Part shown: positions 19,310 to 27,364 of the stretch, in pieces | Layout of the letters: each line of letters opens with the position of its first letter | Numbering within the stretch: position 1 is the first letter of the stretch | Source of the DNA: Pandoraea nosoerga | Lineage (GTDB): Bacteria > Pseudomonadota > Gammaproteobacteria > Burkholderiales > Burkholderiaceae | Length of the DNA stretch: 64,000 nt | Direction: 5' to 3' | Assembly: GCF_902459585.1 (NCBI RefSeq) | Contig: NZ_CABPSC010000012.1 | Span: 1 to 64,000, forward strand | Made by a program: the position numbers and the translations under genes | The notes under the pieces: generated by a model | What the model was told of the DNA's origin: nothing | Database searches by the model: none | Seen by the model: only the letters and a program-made list of their open reading frames with translations

Positions 19310-19681
19310 TCAGTGGCGATGACCGTAGCCGTGGCCGCGACCGTGGTCGTGATCATCGTGGTGATCGGGGCCGCGCGGGTCCCAGCCGCCGCGACTGAGC
19401 TCCCAGCCGTGCGGGCCCTGGTGCCAGGCCGGCGCACGATAGGCGTAGCCGGGGCGGGCGCGTTCCCAGTGACCGCCGCGCCACATGTGGCGATGGCCGT
19501 CCCAATCCCAGAACCCCGGCGCCCACACGTAGCCGGCGCGCGGCGGCGGCACCGGTTCGTAGCGCGGCGGCGGCGGTGCGCCAATGCTGATCGACACGCC
19601 GACTTGGGCGTGGGCCGGTGCCGTGGCGATGCCGCCGAGCGTGGCGGCGACGAGCGCGATGGTCAGCGTCAGTTTTTTCAT
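19310..19681 (-). CDS. YXWGXW repeat-containing exported protein
   Basis: A 123-residue small secreted or periplasmic protein. A clear signal peptide (MKKLTLTIALVAATLGGIATAPAHA) precedes a short Pro-rich stretch, then repeats of the YXWGXW type: YVWAPGFWDWDGHRHMWRGG, HWERARPGYAYRAPAWHQGP. The C-terminus is a His/Asp/Gly-rich tail (DHHDDHDHGRGHGYGHRH) that could bind metals. The biochemical role of the family is not known. The start is supported by GGGGGC eight bases upstream, and it has its own terminator, so it is a single-gene unit. Confidence 0.88.
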   Translation of the reverse strand: MKKLTLTIALVAATLGGIATAPAHAQVGVSISIGAPPPPRYEPVPPPRAGYVWAPGFWDWDGHRHMWRGGHWERARPGYAYRAPAWHQGPHGWELSRGGWDPRGPDHHDDHDHGRGHGYGHRH

Positions 19682-19831
19682 GTTCGCCCCCTTTGAAAGC
19701 GATGTCTTGGTACGCCTTCATGGTACGGGCTGAATGTCTCCAAGGCGAAACGAATAGTCGTAAGAAAATGTTGGAAATGTTTCGTTCCATTCCCCGAAAA
19801 CCCGCGTGGGCGAACGATCGTGACGAACCCG

Positions 19832-20230
19832 TCACCCGTGCGCATGCTGATGCCGATACTCCTGCGTGCGTCCGCCGTATCCATAAGCTGCACCGCGTGC
19901 GTCGATCACATGGATGTACGAGCACTCGTGGACATTGCCGAGCAGTTCCGAGAGCGTTTCGAACACCTGGGCGATGAACCGCGCCTTTTCGGCTTTCGTG
20001 TTGGTTTCGTCGGTCACGCTGATGTCGAGGTGAAACGCATTCTTGCCTTGCTCCGAGAGCGGCGCGCCACCGATGAACCAGCGCTCGTGCGCAATGTAGT
20101 CGACCGTGACGGCGATGACCTCGGGCGCCTTGTGCAGCGTGTCGACGGTGAACTGCGAGACGGCGCGTACCGCGTTGCGCGTGAGGGTGTCGTCTGGCGT
20201 GCCCGAGAGCTGGAGGACGATGTGCGGCAT
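19832..20230 (-). CDS. Tautomerase (4-oxalocrotonate tautomerase-like) family protein
   Basis: A 132-residue protein starting MPHIVLQLSG, so Met removal would expose Pro as the catalytic N-terminal base used by this superfamily. Length and motifs (KAPEVIAVTVDYIAHERWFI, FHLDISVTDETNTKAEKARF) fit the longer tautomerase-like group (two beta-alpha-beta units) that includes malonate-semialdehyde-decarboxylase-like and uncharacterised members. The substrate is unknown. It is divergent from the next LysR gene, 129 bases apart, and is a likely target of that regulator. Confidence 0.88.
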   Translation of the reverse strand: MPHIVLQLSGTPDDTLTRNAVRAVSQFTVDTLHKAPEVIAVTVDYIAHERWFIGGAPLSEQGKNAFHLDISVTDETNTKAEKARFIAQVFETLSELLGNVHECSYIHVIDARGAAYGYGGRTQEYRHQHAHG

Positions 20231-20324
20231 GGTGTGGCTCCTGAAGGTTGAAGATCCAACGTGTTGTCGAAGACGACGGCTTCAGTCTAGGGAGCCGATT
20301 TACATCGGAAAAGCGGGAATTTAC

Positions 20325-20359
20325 GATCTCATCCATCGATTTTTCGAATAGGTGAGATC
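20325..20359. promoter_or_regulatory. Inverted repeat upstream of lysR (candidate operator)
   Basis: GATCTCA (20325-20331) and TGAGATC (20353-20359) are perfect inverted copies separated by 21 bases. The right arm ends one base before the LysR start codon. Position and symmetry suit autorepression or control of the divergent tautomerase gene. Confidence 0.45.
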
Positions 20360-21247
20360 ATGGTGCCCGGGTTCGATTTCGATCAGCTGCGAACCTTCGT
20401 GGCGGTGGCCGAGGCGGGCAGCCTGTCGGCCGCGGCGCCCCGCGTATTCCTCTCGCAGTCTTCCGTGAGCGAGCAGATGCGCAAGCTCGAGGAGCGCATT
20501 GGCGTCACACTGTTCACGCGCGGCAAGCACGGCGTGGCCACCACGCCCGCCGGCGAACGCCTGCTCGGCCACGCGCGTCAATTGCTGGCGCAGTCCGAAC
20601 ACGCCTGGCACGACGTGCGCGGCCACTCGATCGCGGGCGAGCTGCGACTGGCGATCACCGATTACTTTCGTCCGGGCGAAGTGGCGCGCATGCTGCGCCA
20701 CCTCGGCGTGGCATATCCGTCGCTGCGCATCCACGTGACGATTCTCAAGAGCGGCGTGATCGAGGCGGGCTACGACGACGGCGAGTTCGACATCGGCGTG
20801 TCGATGCGTGTGCTCGGCAAAGGGCTGGGGCGCGACACCGTGGCCGGTGCGCGGCCGCTCGTGCGCGAATCGCTGGACTGGGTGGCGTCGCCCGATTTCG
20901 TGCGCGGCAGCGGCGAGCCGGTGCCGCTACTCGTGCTGCCGGACACGTGCGCACTGCACCGCTTCACCACGCAGTGGCTCGACGCGCATCGCGTGCCGTA
21001 CACGATTGCCCATGTGGCCTCCGGCGTGGCGGGATTGCAATTGGCGTTGAGCGCGGGGCTTGGGGTGGCTTGTCTGAACGCGTCGGCGGCGGGGCCTTCG
21101 CTCGTGCGCGTGGAGCCGCTCGTGCCGGGGCGGCGCTTGCCCGCGCTGCCGGAGGCGGAGTTCCACCTGCTGCCCGCTCGCCGTGGCGAGCCCGAATGGG
21201 TCACGCAGGCGCGCGATGCACTGGCTGCTCAGCTTACAGCGCGTTGA
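20360..21247 (+). CDS. LysR-family transcriptional regulator
   Basis: A 295-residue regulator with N-terminal HTH (FDFDQLRTFVAVAEAGSLSA, SQSSVSEQMRKLEERIGVTLF) and a LysR substrate-binding domain from about residue 95. The ATG has AGGTGAG close upstream, shared with the inverted-repeat arm. It is divergent from the tautomerase gene, which is the most likely regulated partner. The last 14 bases overlap the convergent persulfide-dioxygenase-like gene. Confidence 0.92.
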   Translation: MVPGFDFDQLRTFVAVAEAGSLSAAAPRVFLSQSSVSEQMRKLEERIGVTLFTRGKHGVATTPAGERLLGHARQLLAQSEHAWHDVRGHSIAGELRLAITDYFRPGEVARMLRHLGVAYPSLRIHVTILKSGVIEAGYDDGEFDIGVSMRVLGKGLGRDTVAGARPLVRESLDWVASPDFVRGSGEPVPLLVLPDTCALHRFTTQWLDAHRVPYTIAHVASGVAGLQLALSAGLGVACLNASAAGPSLVRVEPLVPGRRLPALPEAEFHLLPARRGEPEWVTQARDALAAQLTAR

Positions 21248-22103
21248 GCGGAATCTTCAGGTAGCGGGTGCCGTTGGCTTCCGGTGCCGGCATGTCGCCG
21301 GCGCGGATGTTGACCTGCACGGCCGGCAGGATCAGCGTCGGCATGTCGAGCGTGCGGTCGCGCGCTTCGCGCATCGCGACGAACGTCGCTTCGTCGATGC
21401 CGTCGTGTACGTGGATGTTGGCGCGGCGCTGCTCGCCGACGGTCGTCTCCCACTTCGGCGCGCGCCCGGCCGGCGGATAGTCGTGACACATGAACAGACG
21501 CGTCGAGGGCGGCATCGAGAGCAGCCGGCGAATCGAGCGAAACAGCGTGTGAGCGTTGCCGCCGGGGAAATCGCAGCGGGCGGTGCCGACGTCCGGCATA
21601 AACAACGTGTCGCCGACGAAGACCGCGTCTCCCACGCGGTAGGCCATGTCGGCCGGCGTGTGTCCGGGCACGAACATCGCCTGTGCCTGCAGCGCGCCGA
21701 TCGCGAACGTCTCGCCGTCCTCGAACAGATGGTCGAACTGCGAGCCGTCGGGCGGCACGTCGGCGCCGAGATGGAAGAGCTTCTTGAATACGTGCTGCAC
21801 GTCGCGGATATGGGCCCCGATGGCGATGCGCCCGCCCACGCGCTCCTTGAGCCAGCGCGCCGCCGACAGATGGTCCGCGTGGGCGTGCGTCTCGAGAATC
21901 CAGTCGACGGTGAGCTTCTGCGCGGCCACGAAGTCGAGTACCCGCTGGGCCGAGCCCGTGTGCGTGCGGCCGGCCTTCGGATCGTAATCGAGGACCGGAT
22001 CGATGATCGCCGCGTGAGCGCCCGGCGCATCGAACACGACATACGTCACCGTGGCGGTGGCGGTGTCGAAAAATGCCTCGATGTGGGCTGGCGTGGCTGA
22101 CAT
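21234..22103 (-). CDS. Metallo-beta-lactamase-fold persulfide dioxygenase-like protein (Blh/ETHE1-like)
   Basis: A 289-residue MBL-fold protein with metal motif THAHADH (His73, His75, Asp77, His78), plus PGHTPADMAY, VFVGDTLFMPDVGTARCDFPGG and LFMCHDYPP, the signature layout of ETHE1-type glutathione-persulfide dioxygenases. These mononuclear Fe(II) enzymes oxidise GSSH to sulfite. BigR-controlled Blh proteins have this domain. ATG 22103 follows GGAG seven bases upstream. It is divergent from a BigR-like repressor gene across an AT-rich operator, which strongly supports a role in H2S/persulfide detoxification. Confidence 0.92.
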   Translation of the reverse strand: MSATPAHIEAFFDTATATVTYVVFDAPGAHAAIIDPVLDYDPKAGRTHTGSAQRVLDFVAAQKLTVDWILETHAHADHLSAARWLKERVGGRIAIGAHIRDVQHVFKKLFHLGADVPPDGSQFDHLFEDGETFAIGALQAQAMFVPGHTPADMAYRVGDAVFVGDTLFMPDVGTARCDFPGGNAHTLFRSIRRLLSMPPSTRLFMCHDYPPAGRAPKWETTVGEQRRANIHVHDGIDEATFVAMREARDRTLDMPTLILPAVQVNIRAGDMPAPEANGTRYLKIPLNAL

Positions 22104-22127
22104 GTCCGACTCCTGCAAAAGTTTATC

Positions 22128-22146
22128 GATTCATATATTATAAATC
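22128..22146. promoter_or_regulatory. BigR-type operator: imperfect 19-bp palindrome
   Basis: GATTCATATATTATAAATC pairs at seven of nine positions about its centre and lies in a short AT-rich patch of otherwise GC-rich DNA, between the divergent persulfide-dioxygenase gene and the ArsR-family regulator. AT-rich palindromes overlapping the -10 are the known operators of BigR/SqrR. Binding is inferred. Confidence 0.6.
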
Positions 22147-22226
22147 AGCAAAGTGTACGCATTGGGCGTAACGCCGCGCGACATCTTGCCGCGCCCCCAC
22201 TTTTCCGATCAGGTTTCGATCCTGCC

Positions 22227-22655
22227 ATGCCACGAGGCACTGCGCCATCCCCGGACGACCGGACGGCACCCGCTGCGGGCGCCGCCACCGGCACTTTCGC
22301 CCCTACCGTCACGGCACTCCATGAGGCCGCCGCCAACGATACGGCGGGTGTGCCGCTGGACGCCGCGCACCTGCGCTCGGCCGCGCGCGAGGCCGCCGCG
22401 CTGCTGCGCGCGCTCGCCAACGAAGACCGGCTGCTGATTCTGTGTCAGCTCACCCAGGGCGAACTGTCCGTGGGCGAGATCGAGGCGCAACTCGACATTC
22501 GCCAGCCCACGCTCTCGCAACAACTCGCGGTGCTGCGCGCGCAGGCGCTCGTGACGACCCGCCGCGACGGCAAGCGCATCTTCTATTCGGTTGCCGACGG
22601 TGCCGTGCTCGCCGTGCTTGCGTGCCTCTACGAGCAGTTCTGTCCGAGGCCCTGA
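22227..22655 (+). CDS. bigR: BigR/SqrR-like ArsR-family persulfide-responsive repressor
   Basis: A 142-residue winged-HTH protein with ArsR fold (ALANEDRLLILCQLTQGELS, then QPTLSQQLAVLRAQALVTTR and RRDGKRIFYSV). Cys73 in LILCQL and Cys133 in LACLYEQF sit where BigR and SqrR carry their dithiol switch; a third Cys is at 139. Polysulfide cross-linking of these Cys releases DNA in the family. The first about 50 residues (Ala/Thr-rich) are longer than in typical BigR and may be partly untranslated if a later start is used. It is followed by two YeeE-type permease genes. Confidence 0.85.
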   Translation: MPRGTAPSPDDRTAPAAGAATGTFAPTVTALHEAAANDTAGVPLDAAHLRSAAREAAALLRALANEDRLLILCQLTQGELSVGEIEAQLDIRQPTLSQQLAVLRAQALVTTRRDGKRIFYSVADGAVLAVLACLYEQFCPRP

Positions 22656-22727
22656 CGGGCGATCTCGCCGACAGCCCGTTCCCTGACGTCGTTGCCCCAT
22701 CATTGCCAGGTCACTGAAAATCGCCCC

Positions 22728-23174
22728 ATGACAATCGACACCTTCCATTTCACACCCTGGACATCGCTTGCCGGCGGGGTCCTGATTGGCGTCGCCGCCG
22801 TCTGGCTGATGCTCGCGAACGGGCGCATCGCCGGCATCTCCGGCATCCTCGGCGGCCTGTTGCGACCGCGCTCGGGCGACGTCGGCTGGCGCGTGGCATT
22901 CGTCCTCGGGCTCATGGCGGCGCCCTGGGTGTATCAGGCCGTGGCGCTGGTGCCGGAGGCGCAGATCGAGGCGAGCACCGCCATGCTCGCGGCGGCCGGT
23001 CTTACCGTGGGCTTCGGCACGCGGCTCGGCTCGGGCTGCACCAGCGGCCACGGGGTGTGCGGCTTGTCGCGACTGTCGTGGCGATCGCTGGTGGCCACGC
23101 TGTGTTTCATGGCCACGGGCTTTCTGACCGTGTTCGTGGTGCGTCACGTCCTCGACTTCCGGGGCGTCGTATGA
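22728..23174 (+). CDS. YeeE/YedE-family sulfur transport membrane protein, first half
   Basis: A 148-residue membrane protein with about four TM segments and the family signature [20 protein letters not shown] (Cys104, Cys111). YeeE/YedE proteins (TsuA-like) pass thiosulfate or related sulfur ions via Cys relays. This short form works with the second half-size protein encoded next, with which it overlaps (ATGA at 23171). The pair lies downstream of the BigR-like gene, so it is probably part of the same sulfide-response operon. Confidence 0.88.
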   Translation: MTIDTFHFTPWTSLAGGVLIGVAAVWLMLANGRIAGISGILGGLLRPRSGDVGWRVAFVLGLMAAPWVYQAVALVPEAQIEASTAMLAAAGLTVGFGTRLGSGCTSGHGVCGLSRLSWRSLVATLCFMATGFLTVFVVRHVLDFRGVV

Positions 23175-23596
23175 AGAAGCTGCTTTTCGCGTTCACCGGC
23201 GGTCTCGTGTTCGGCCTCGGACTGATGCTCGCGGGCATGGCCAATCCCGCGAAAGTTCTGGGCTTTCTCGATCTCGCCGGGCGTTGGGATCCGTCGCTCG
23301 CGTTCGTGATGGGCGGGGCGGTCGCCGTCGCCTTCGCAGGGTTTGGGCTCGCGCGCGGGCAGGTCATGGCATGGACCGGCGAGCCACGCATGTGGCCGGC
23401 GTTGCGCGGGCTCGACAAACGGCTCGTCATCGGCGCCCTGCTGTTTGGCGTGGGCTGGGGGCTCGCCGGCATTTGCCCCGGACCCGCGCTGGTGCTGCTC
23501 GGCGCGGGCTCGGCCAAGGCGCTGGTGTTCGTCGCTGCCATGGTCGTGGGCATGGCGGTTCATGCGCTCGCCACCCGGGGAGCGGCCAGACGCTGA
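23171..23596 (+). CDS. YeeE/YedE-family (DUF6691-type) sulfur transport membrane protein, second half
   Basis: A 141-residue membrane protein with about four TM helices, starting [20 protein letters not shown] and containing [20 protein letters not shown] and the conserved [15 protein letters not shown]. It partners the preceding half-transporter; together they match one full-length YeeE/YedE protein. Translation is coupled by a 4-base overlap. Direction and substrate (thiosulfate, sulfite or other) are unknown. Confidence 0.88.
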   Translation: MKKLLFAFTGGLVFGLGLMLAGMANPAKVLGFLDLAGRWDPSLAFVMGGAVAVAFAGFGLARGQVMAWTGEPRMWPALRGLDKRLVIGALLFGVGWGLAGICPGPALVLLGAGSAKALVFVAAMVVGMAVHALATRGAARR

Positions 23597-23671
23597 GGGG
23601 CTGGCGCCGGCGTCAGGCATCAGCGCCCGACGTCAGCGCCGATGTCAACGCCCACCGCCGATCCCCGACCG

Positions 23672-25096
23672 TCAGTGCTGGCGCGCCAGTTCCGTGCCGG
23701 CGTCGGCCGGCAGCCGGCGGGTCACCGGAATCGACAGCCACGAGAAAAGGCCGATCACGAGAAACGCCGGCAGGAAGTCGCCTGCCGTCAACTGCTCGTG
23801 TCCGGCAAGGCGGCTGCTCGCCTGCAGCACCATCCCCGCAATCGTCACGCCCAGACCGAGCGAGAGCTGTTGCACCACGCTCGCGAGACTCGTTGCGCGG
23901 CTCGCGTCCGCGCTGGCAATGTCGGCGTAGACGATCGAATTCAGACACGTGAATTGCAGCGACGGGAAGAAGCCGCCGAACGCCACCACGGCGAGCATGA
24001 GCGCGACCGGCGTGTCGTGCGTGAACAGCCCATACGACGAGAGCGCGAGCCCGGCGAGCCCCGCGTTGACGATCAGCACGCGACGGAACCCGAAACGCGC
24101 GAGCACGCGCTGCGCGATCGCCTTCATGAAAATGGCGCCGAATGCCGATGCGCACGTGATCATGCCCGACTTGAACGGGTCCATGTGCAAGCCCTCCTGC
24201 AGCGCCAGCGGCAGCAGGAACGGCACCGCGCCCAGACCGATGCGAAAGAGCGAGCCGCCGATCACGCTCGCGTGAAACGTCGGAATGCGCAGCAGGCGCA
24301 AGTCGAGCAATGGAGCCTGCGCGCGGTTGGCGTGGCGCCAGTAGGCAAGCAGGAACAGCGCGCCGAGCACGCACATGGTCGCGACGACGCCGTCGTCGAC
24401 CTGACGCTCGCCGATCATCGCCAGACCGAGCATGAGCAGCCCGCTGCCGAGTGCCGAGAGGATGAAGCCGACAGTGTCGAGGCGTCCCGCGTCGCCGCCG
24501 CGTTCGTTGTCGATGTACTTGCCGGCCAGATAAATGCCGAGCAGGCTCACGGGGATGTTGATGAAGAAAATCCAGCGCCAATGCAAATAGGCCGTGATCG
24601 CGCCGCCGAGCGGGGGGCCGATGACCGGGCCGAGCAGCGCCGGCATGGTCAGGTAGCCGATGGCCTTGACCAGTTCATGCTTGGGCACGGCGCGGAAGAT
24701 CACGAGCCGGCCGACAGGCACCATCATCGCGCCGCCCACGCCCTGCAGAAAGCGGGCGAAGACGAACGTCGGCAGCGAGAAGGACAGGGCGCACAGGATC
24801 GAGCCGGCCATGAAAATGCCAATGGCGGTGCGAAACACGTTGCGCGCGCCGAAACGGTCGGAGACCCAACCGCAAATCGGAATGAAGATGCCCAGCCCGA
24901 CCACGTAGGCGGTCAGCGCCATCTTGAGCGAAATCGGATCCTGGTGCAGGTCTCGTGCCATGGCAGGCAGCGAGGTGGTGATCACCGTCGCGTCGATGTT
25001 CTCCATGAACAGGGCGCAGGCGATGATGAGCGGAATAATGACGGCGCGCGACACGATTGGGGGGAACGGCAGGCGCAAAGATTCGAATTCTCCCAC
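23672..25096 (-). CDS. MFS drug/proton antiporter, DHA2 (14-TM) type
   Basis: A 474-residue inner-membrane exporter. DHA2 features: ENIDATVITTSLPAMARDL in TM1, GWVSDRFGARNVFRTAIGIF (motif A), FLQGVGGAMMVPVGRLVIF (motif B), and PALLGPVIGPPLGGAITAYL (motif C, antiporter signature). It should extrude toxic compounds by proton exchange; the substrate is unknown. The start is uncertain: GTG 25096 puts about 20 residues before TM1, and GTG 25168 adds 24 atypical Arg-rich residues. No HlyD-type adaptor is adjacent. Confidence 0.9.
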   Translation of the reverse strand: MGEFESLRLPFPPIVSRAVIIPLIIACALFMENIDATVITTSLPAMARDLHQDPISLKMALTAYVVGLGIFIPICGWVSDRFGARNVFRTAIGIFMAGSILCALSFSLPTFVFARFLQGVGGAMMVPVGRLVIFRAVPKHELVKAIGYLTMPALLGPVIGPPLGGAITAYLHWRWIFFINIPVSLLGIYLAGKYIDNERGGDAGRLDTVGFILSALGSGLLMLGLAMIGERQVDDGVVATMCVLGALFLLAYWRHANRAQAPLLDLRLLRIPTFHASVIGGSLFRIGLGAVPFLLPLALQEGLHMDPFKSGMITCASAFGAIFMKAIAQRVLARFGFRRVLIVNAGLAGLALSSYGLFTHDTPVALMLAVVAFGGFFPSLQFTCLNSIVYADIASADASRATSLASVVQQLSLGLGVTIAGMVLQASSRLAGHEQLTAGDFLPAFLVIGLFSWLSIPVTRRLPADAGTELARQH

Positions 25097-25270
25097 GAGT
25101 GCGCCGCACGCTTCAATCGCGAAGGCGCGGCGCGGCCGCCATCGGCGCACGCGGGGTTCCCGGCGCACGGGAAAGCAAGCGCTTGCGCGCGGGCCGAACG
25201 GCCACCCCGCCGTCGGTTCGGGGCGCGTGTCCCGTGCTGTCCCGCACTTATTGCGCGCCTACGCCGGACC

Positions 25271-25320
25271 CCGCCCCTCCACGCCCCTCCACGCCCCTCC
25301 ACGCCCCTCCGCGCCTATCC
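25271..25320. repeat. 10-bp tandem array, five units
   Basis: ccgcccctcc, three perfect acgcccctcc, then gcgcctatcc. The array overlaps the last six bases of the acetyltransferase gene and lies upstream of the MFS gene on the same (minus) strand, where each unit reads GGAGGGGCGT and contains a Shine-Dalgarno-like core. Confidence 0.9.
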
Positions 25321-25917
25321 GCCCGACGTCGATGCACGCCAATCGCTCGCCGCCAGCCGGTAGAGCACGTGACGGCGCATGCGATGTCCCGGGGGGACCA
25401 GGGGATGCAGAAAGTCCTCGTCCGGGCAGTGGTGCATGCCGAGCCGCGCCATGACCGCGCGTGAGCGCGCGTTGGCCGTGACGGTAAAGGACACCAGAGC
25501 GTCGAGGCCGAGCGTGTCGAACGCGAAGGCGACGGCCGCCTGCGCGGCTTCCGTGGCGTATCCGTTCGACCACCACGCGCGCGCCAGCCGCCAGCCGATC
25601 TCGACAGCCGGTGCGAACGGCGCATCGAAACTCACGTTCATGAGGCCGACGAAGCCGGCAAACGGCGTCACGCCCGGAATCTCGAGCGCCCACGGGCCGT
25701 AGCCGTGCGCCTCGATATGCTGCGCGAGCCGGTGCGCGACGGCGTCGCTTTGCGCCCGGTCGAGCGTCGTCGGAAAGTGACGCATGACTTCGCGATCGGC
25801 GTTGAGTGCCGCGAAAGGCGCCAGGTCCTCGGCTCGCCAGGGACGCAATACCGTGCGCGCCGTGGTGAGCGTCGCCGCGGGCAACGCGGGGGCGCAGGGG
25901 GGGAGGAAGGTCGTCAT
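25315..25917 (-). CDS. GNAT-family N-acetyltransferase (RimJ/RimL-like)
   Basis: A 200-residue cytoplasmic acetyltransferase: TARTVLRPWRAEDLAPFAAL at the N-terminus, then EIGWRLARAWWSNGYATEAA, containing the acetyl-CoA pyrophosphate loop (R-x-x-W-x-x-GYA variant), and VTANARSRAVMARLGM near the end. This is the Acetyltransf_3 subgroup that modifies protein N-termini or small molecules; the target is unknown. The start is preceded by AT-rich DNA with a palindrome. It may share a transcript with the MFS gene 218 bases downstream. Confidence 0.9.
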   Translation of the reverse strand: MTTFLPPCAPALPAATLTTARTVLRPWRAEDLAPFAALNADREVMRHFPTTLDRAQSDAVAHRLAQHIEAHGYGPWALEIPGVTPFAGFVGLMNVSFDAPFAPAVEIGWRLARAWWSNGYATEAAQAAVAFAFDTLGLDALVSFTVTANARSRAVMARLGMHHCPDEDFLHPLVPPGHRMRRHVLYRLAASDWRASTSGG

Positions 25918-25981
25918 GCGTTCAAACCCGAATTTGATTCGGTGGTCAAATGAGTCATCACGATAAATCAGGATTTACTTA

Positions 25982-25993
25982 ATTTACGTAAAT
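25982..25993. promoter_or_regulatory. 12-bp perfect palindrome upstream of the acetyltransferase gene
   Basis: ATTTACGTAAAT, within the AT-rich region 65 bases upstream of the acetyltransferase start. A second GATTTAC at 25972-25978 gives a larger GATTTAC...GTAAATC inverted repeat. Candidate operator; the regulator is unknown. Confidence 0.4.
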
Positions 25994-26126
25994 CGCTCCG
26001 ATTCACTTTTTGAAAGGCCACGCGGGGCGGGCGCTTGCGCCGGGCTGCCGGGCCAGCCGGTCGCACGGCGCATTGCCCTATCTTACGGAATCGCGCGCCA
26101 ATCCGGGGTGAGATTGACGCGCGAAT

Positions 26127-26142
26127 TTGACGTATACGTCAA
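26127..26142. promoter_or_regulatory. 16-bp perfect palindrome in the AT-rich island
   Basis: TTGACGTATACGTCAA is fully self-complementary. Sites of this form are bound by dimeric regulators such as GntR- or TetR-type proteins. No such regulator gene is adjacent, so the binder is unknown. Confidence 0.5.
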
Positions 26143-26774
26143 TCGATCGGAAATATCCGGCATTCGCTGCCATTCATCATCATTGGCCAGGCGCCAGGCA
26201 GGGATTACCCGCGCCTCGCCCATATTGCACGCAATGCCCGGAATATCGCGAGGGCGCGCAGGGTTCCGGCGCCGGCTCGCGTCTGACCAGACAGTTAATG
26301 GCGAGCCGTATGAAATCGGGCGAATCGAACGCATGAAACGGCTGTCGCGCTTATCCGTAAATTGCGTCACCTCGACGCCAATCGAGGGCGAATGTCTTGC
26401 GAAGCATCCGAATCAGTTCGCTGTTTCGGATCACAGAATAATCGGATAGCGCTTAAATATTTGTAATCGTATATTTTCGTGCGTCGAAGAATGCGTGTCG
26501 CGATGGCGCAAGGCGAGGCCGGCAAGCGCGCGAAATGCTTACCAAGTCTTGCGGAGCGTGATGAGCGACGACATGGCCGCGTGGAGTCCTGATCACTTTG
26601 GGCGCTGATTGGCGGATATCAGACGCCAATCAAGTGGTACACGCGTTGAGTTGCGAAGCGCCGGGCGAGGCGATATTCCCGGATTTTTGCCCTCATTCCG
26701 TGCATTTTGTGAAGTATCACCGGGACGATTCAATGCGATTTTGGCGTGCAATGCCTCATTCCCTGGAAATGCGG

Positions 26775-26804
26775 TTTTCAATTTATTAAAACTCGTGCTA
26801 TTTT
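26775..26804 (+). promoter_or_regulatory. Candidate promoter of the H-NS-like gene
   Basis: TTTTCA (26775-26780) and TATTTT (26799-26804) are separated by 18 bp, a fair sigma-70 pair, in AT-rich DNA. A transcript would start about 30 bases before the ATG at 26843. Confidence 0.45.
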
Positions 26805-26842
26805 AAGTGGCGATCCATTTTAACAACGTAAGGACACGCCAG

Positions 26843-27133
26843 ATGGCAAGCTATAAGGAACTCGTCGCGCAACGCGAAAAGATCGAAAAGCAGATCGAGG
26901 AAGCCCGGGCCCGCGAAGTCGCCCAGGTGATCGCCGAAGTGAAACAGAAGATCCAGGAATATGAGCTGACTGCAAAGGATCTGGGTCTTGCAACGACGGA
27001 CGGCCGTCGCCGTGCCGCGCGCGCGCAGATCGCACCGAAGTACATGAATCCGGCAACCGGTGAAACGTGGTCGGGCCGCGGCCGCGCGCCGAAGTGGGTC
27101 GGCAAGAACAAAGAGAAATTTCTGATCAAGTAA
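26843..27133 (+). CDS. Short H-NS-family nucleoid-associated protein
   Basis: A 96-residue protein. The N-terminal half (1-45) is a coiled-coil oligomerisation region (YKELVAQREKIEKQIEEARA). The C-terminal half has the H-NS DNA-binding signature ETWSGRGRAPKWVG (74-87) with the AT-hook-like GRGRAPKW core. Length matches the short H-NS homologues (BprA/Bv3F type) of Burkholderiales, several per genome. It would silence AT-rich, often horizontally acquired DNA. The ATG at 26843 is preceded by AAGGA; 12 extra upstream codons are possible but atypical. The AT-rich DNA upstream suggests autorepression. Confidence 0.94.
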   Translation: MASYKELVAQREKIEKQIEEARAREVAQVIAEVKQKIQEYELTAKDLGLATTDGRRRAARAQIAPKYMNPATGETWSGRGRAPKWVGKNKEKFLIK

Positions 27134-27364
27134 TTCGCCGGCGAAAGCCGGACGGGCATTGCCGGTCACATGTCAGGGAGATGGGGCGCAAACGATCGCC
27201 ATGCCGCACCGACGCGCAAGGCACCGCCAGCCCATCCACCGTGTCCATTCAACGTGTGCTACGTGTCCCTGTAAGCAGTAGAGCAGCAGCCCAGTAGTCG
27301 CATTGCCCCCTAACCCCGGATCGCCTGGCTGTGGCTTGATGTGATGCAATGCCGTAAAAGTCGA
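27134..27364 (+). other. 3' region of the H-NS-like gene: long UTR or possible small RNA
   Basis: No gene is seen in the 230 bases after the stop, yet a strong terminator ends the region at 27365-27398. The transcript would thus have an unusually long 3' UTR, or an independent small RNA may start inside. GCCGGCGAAAGCCGG at 27138-27152 could form a hairpin near the stop. Confidence 0.35.

Larger units (their letters stand above)
25918..26774. other. AT-richer non-coding island upstream of the H-NS-like gene
   Basis: About 860 bases that are visibly poorer in G+C than the neighbours and hold no convincing gene. Frames of about 95-113 codons exist on both strands at 26083-26449, but they overlap each other, lack good ribosome-binding sites and match no family I know. 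Perfect palindromes at 25982-25993 and 26127-26142 and an AT-rich stretch at 26447-26480 suggest regulatory DNA. The base bias suits H-NS binding. Confidence 0.5.

Noticed and set aside
26083-26449. Overlapping frames of 95 codons (minus) and 113 codons (plus) in the AT-rich island
   Set aside because: They overlap on opposite strands, lack ribosome-binding sites at their starts, and show no domain or signal. I treat the region as non-coding, while noting it deserves transcript data.
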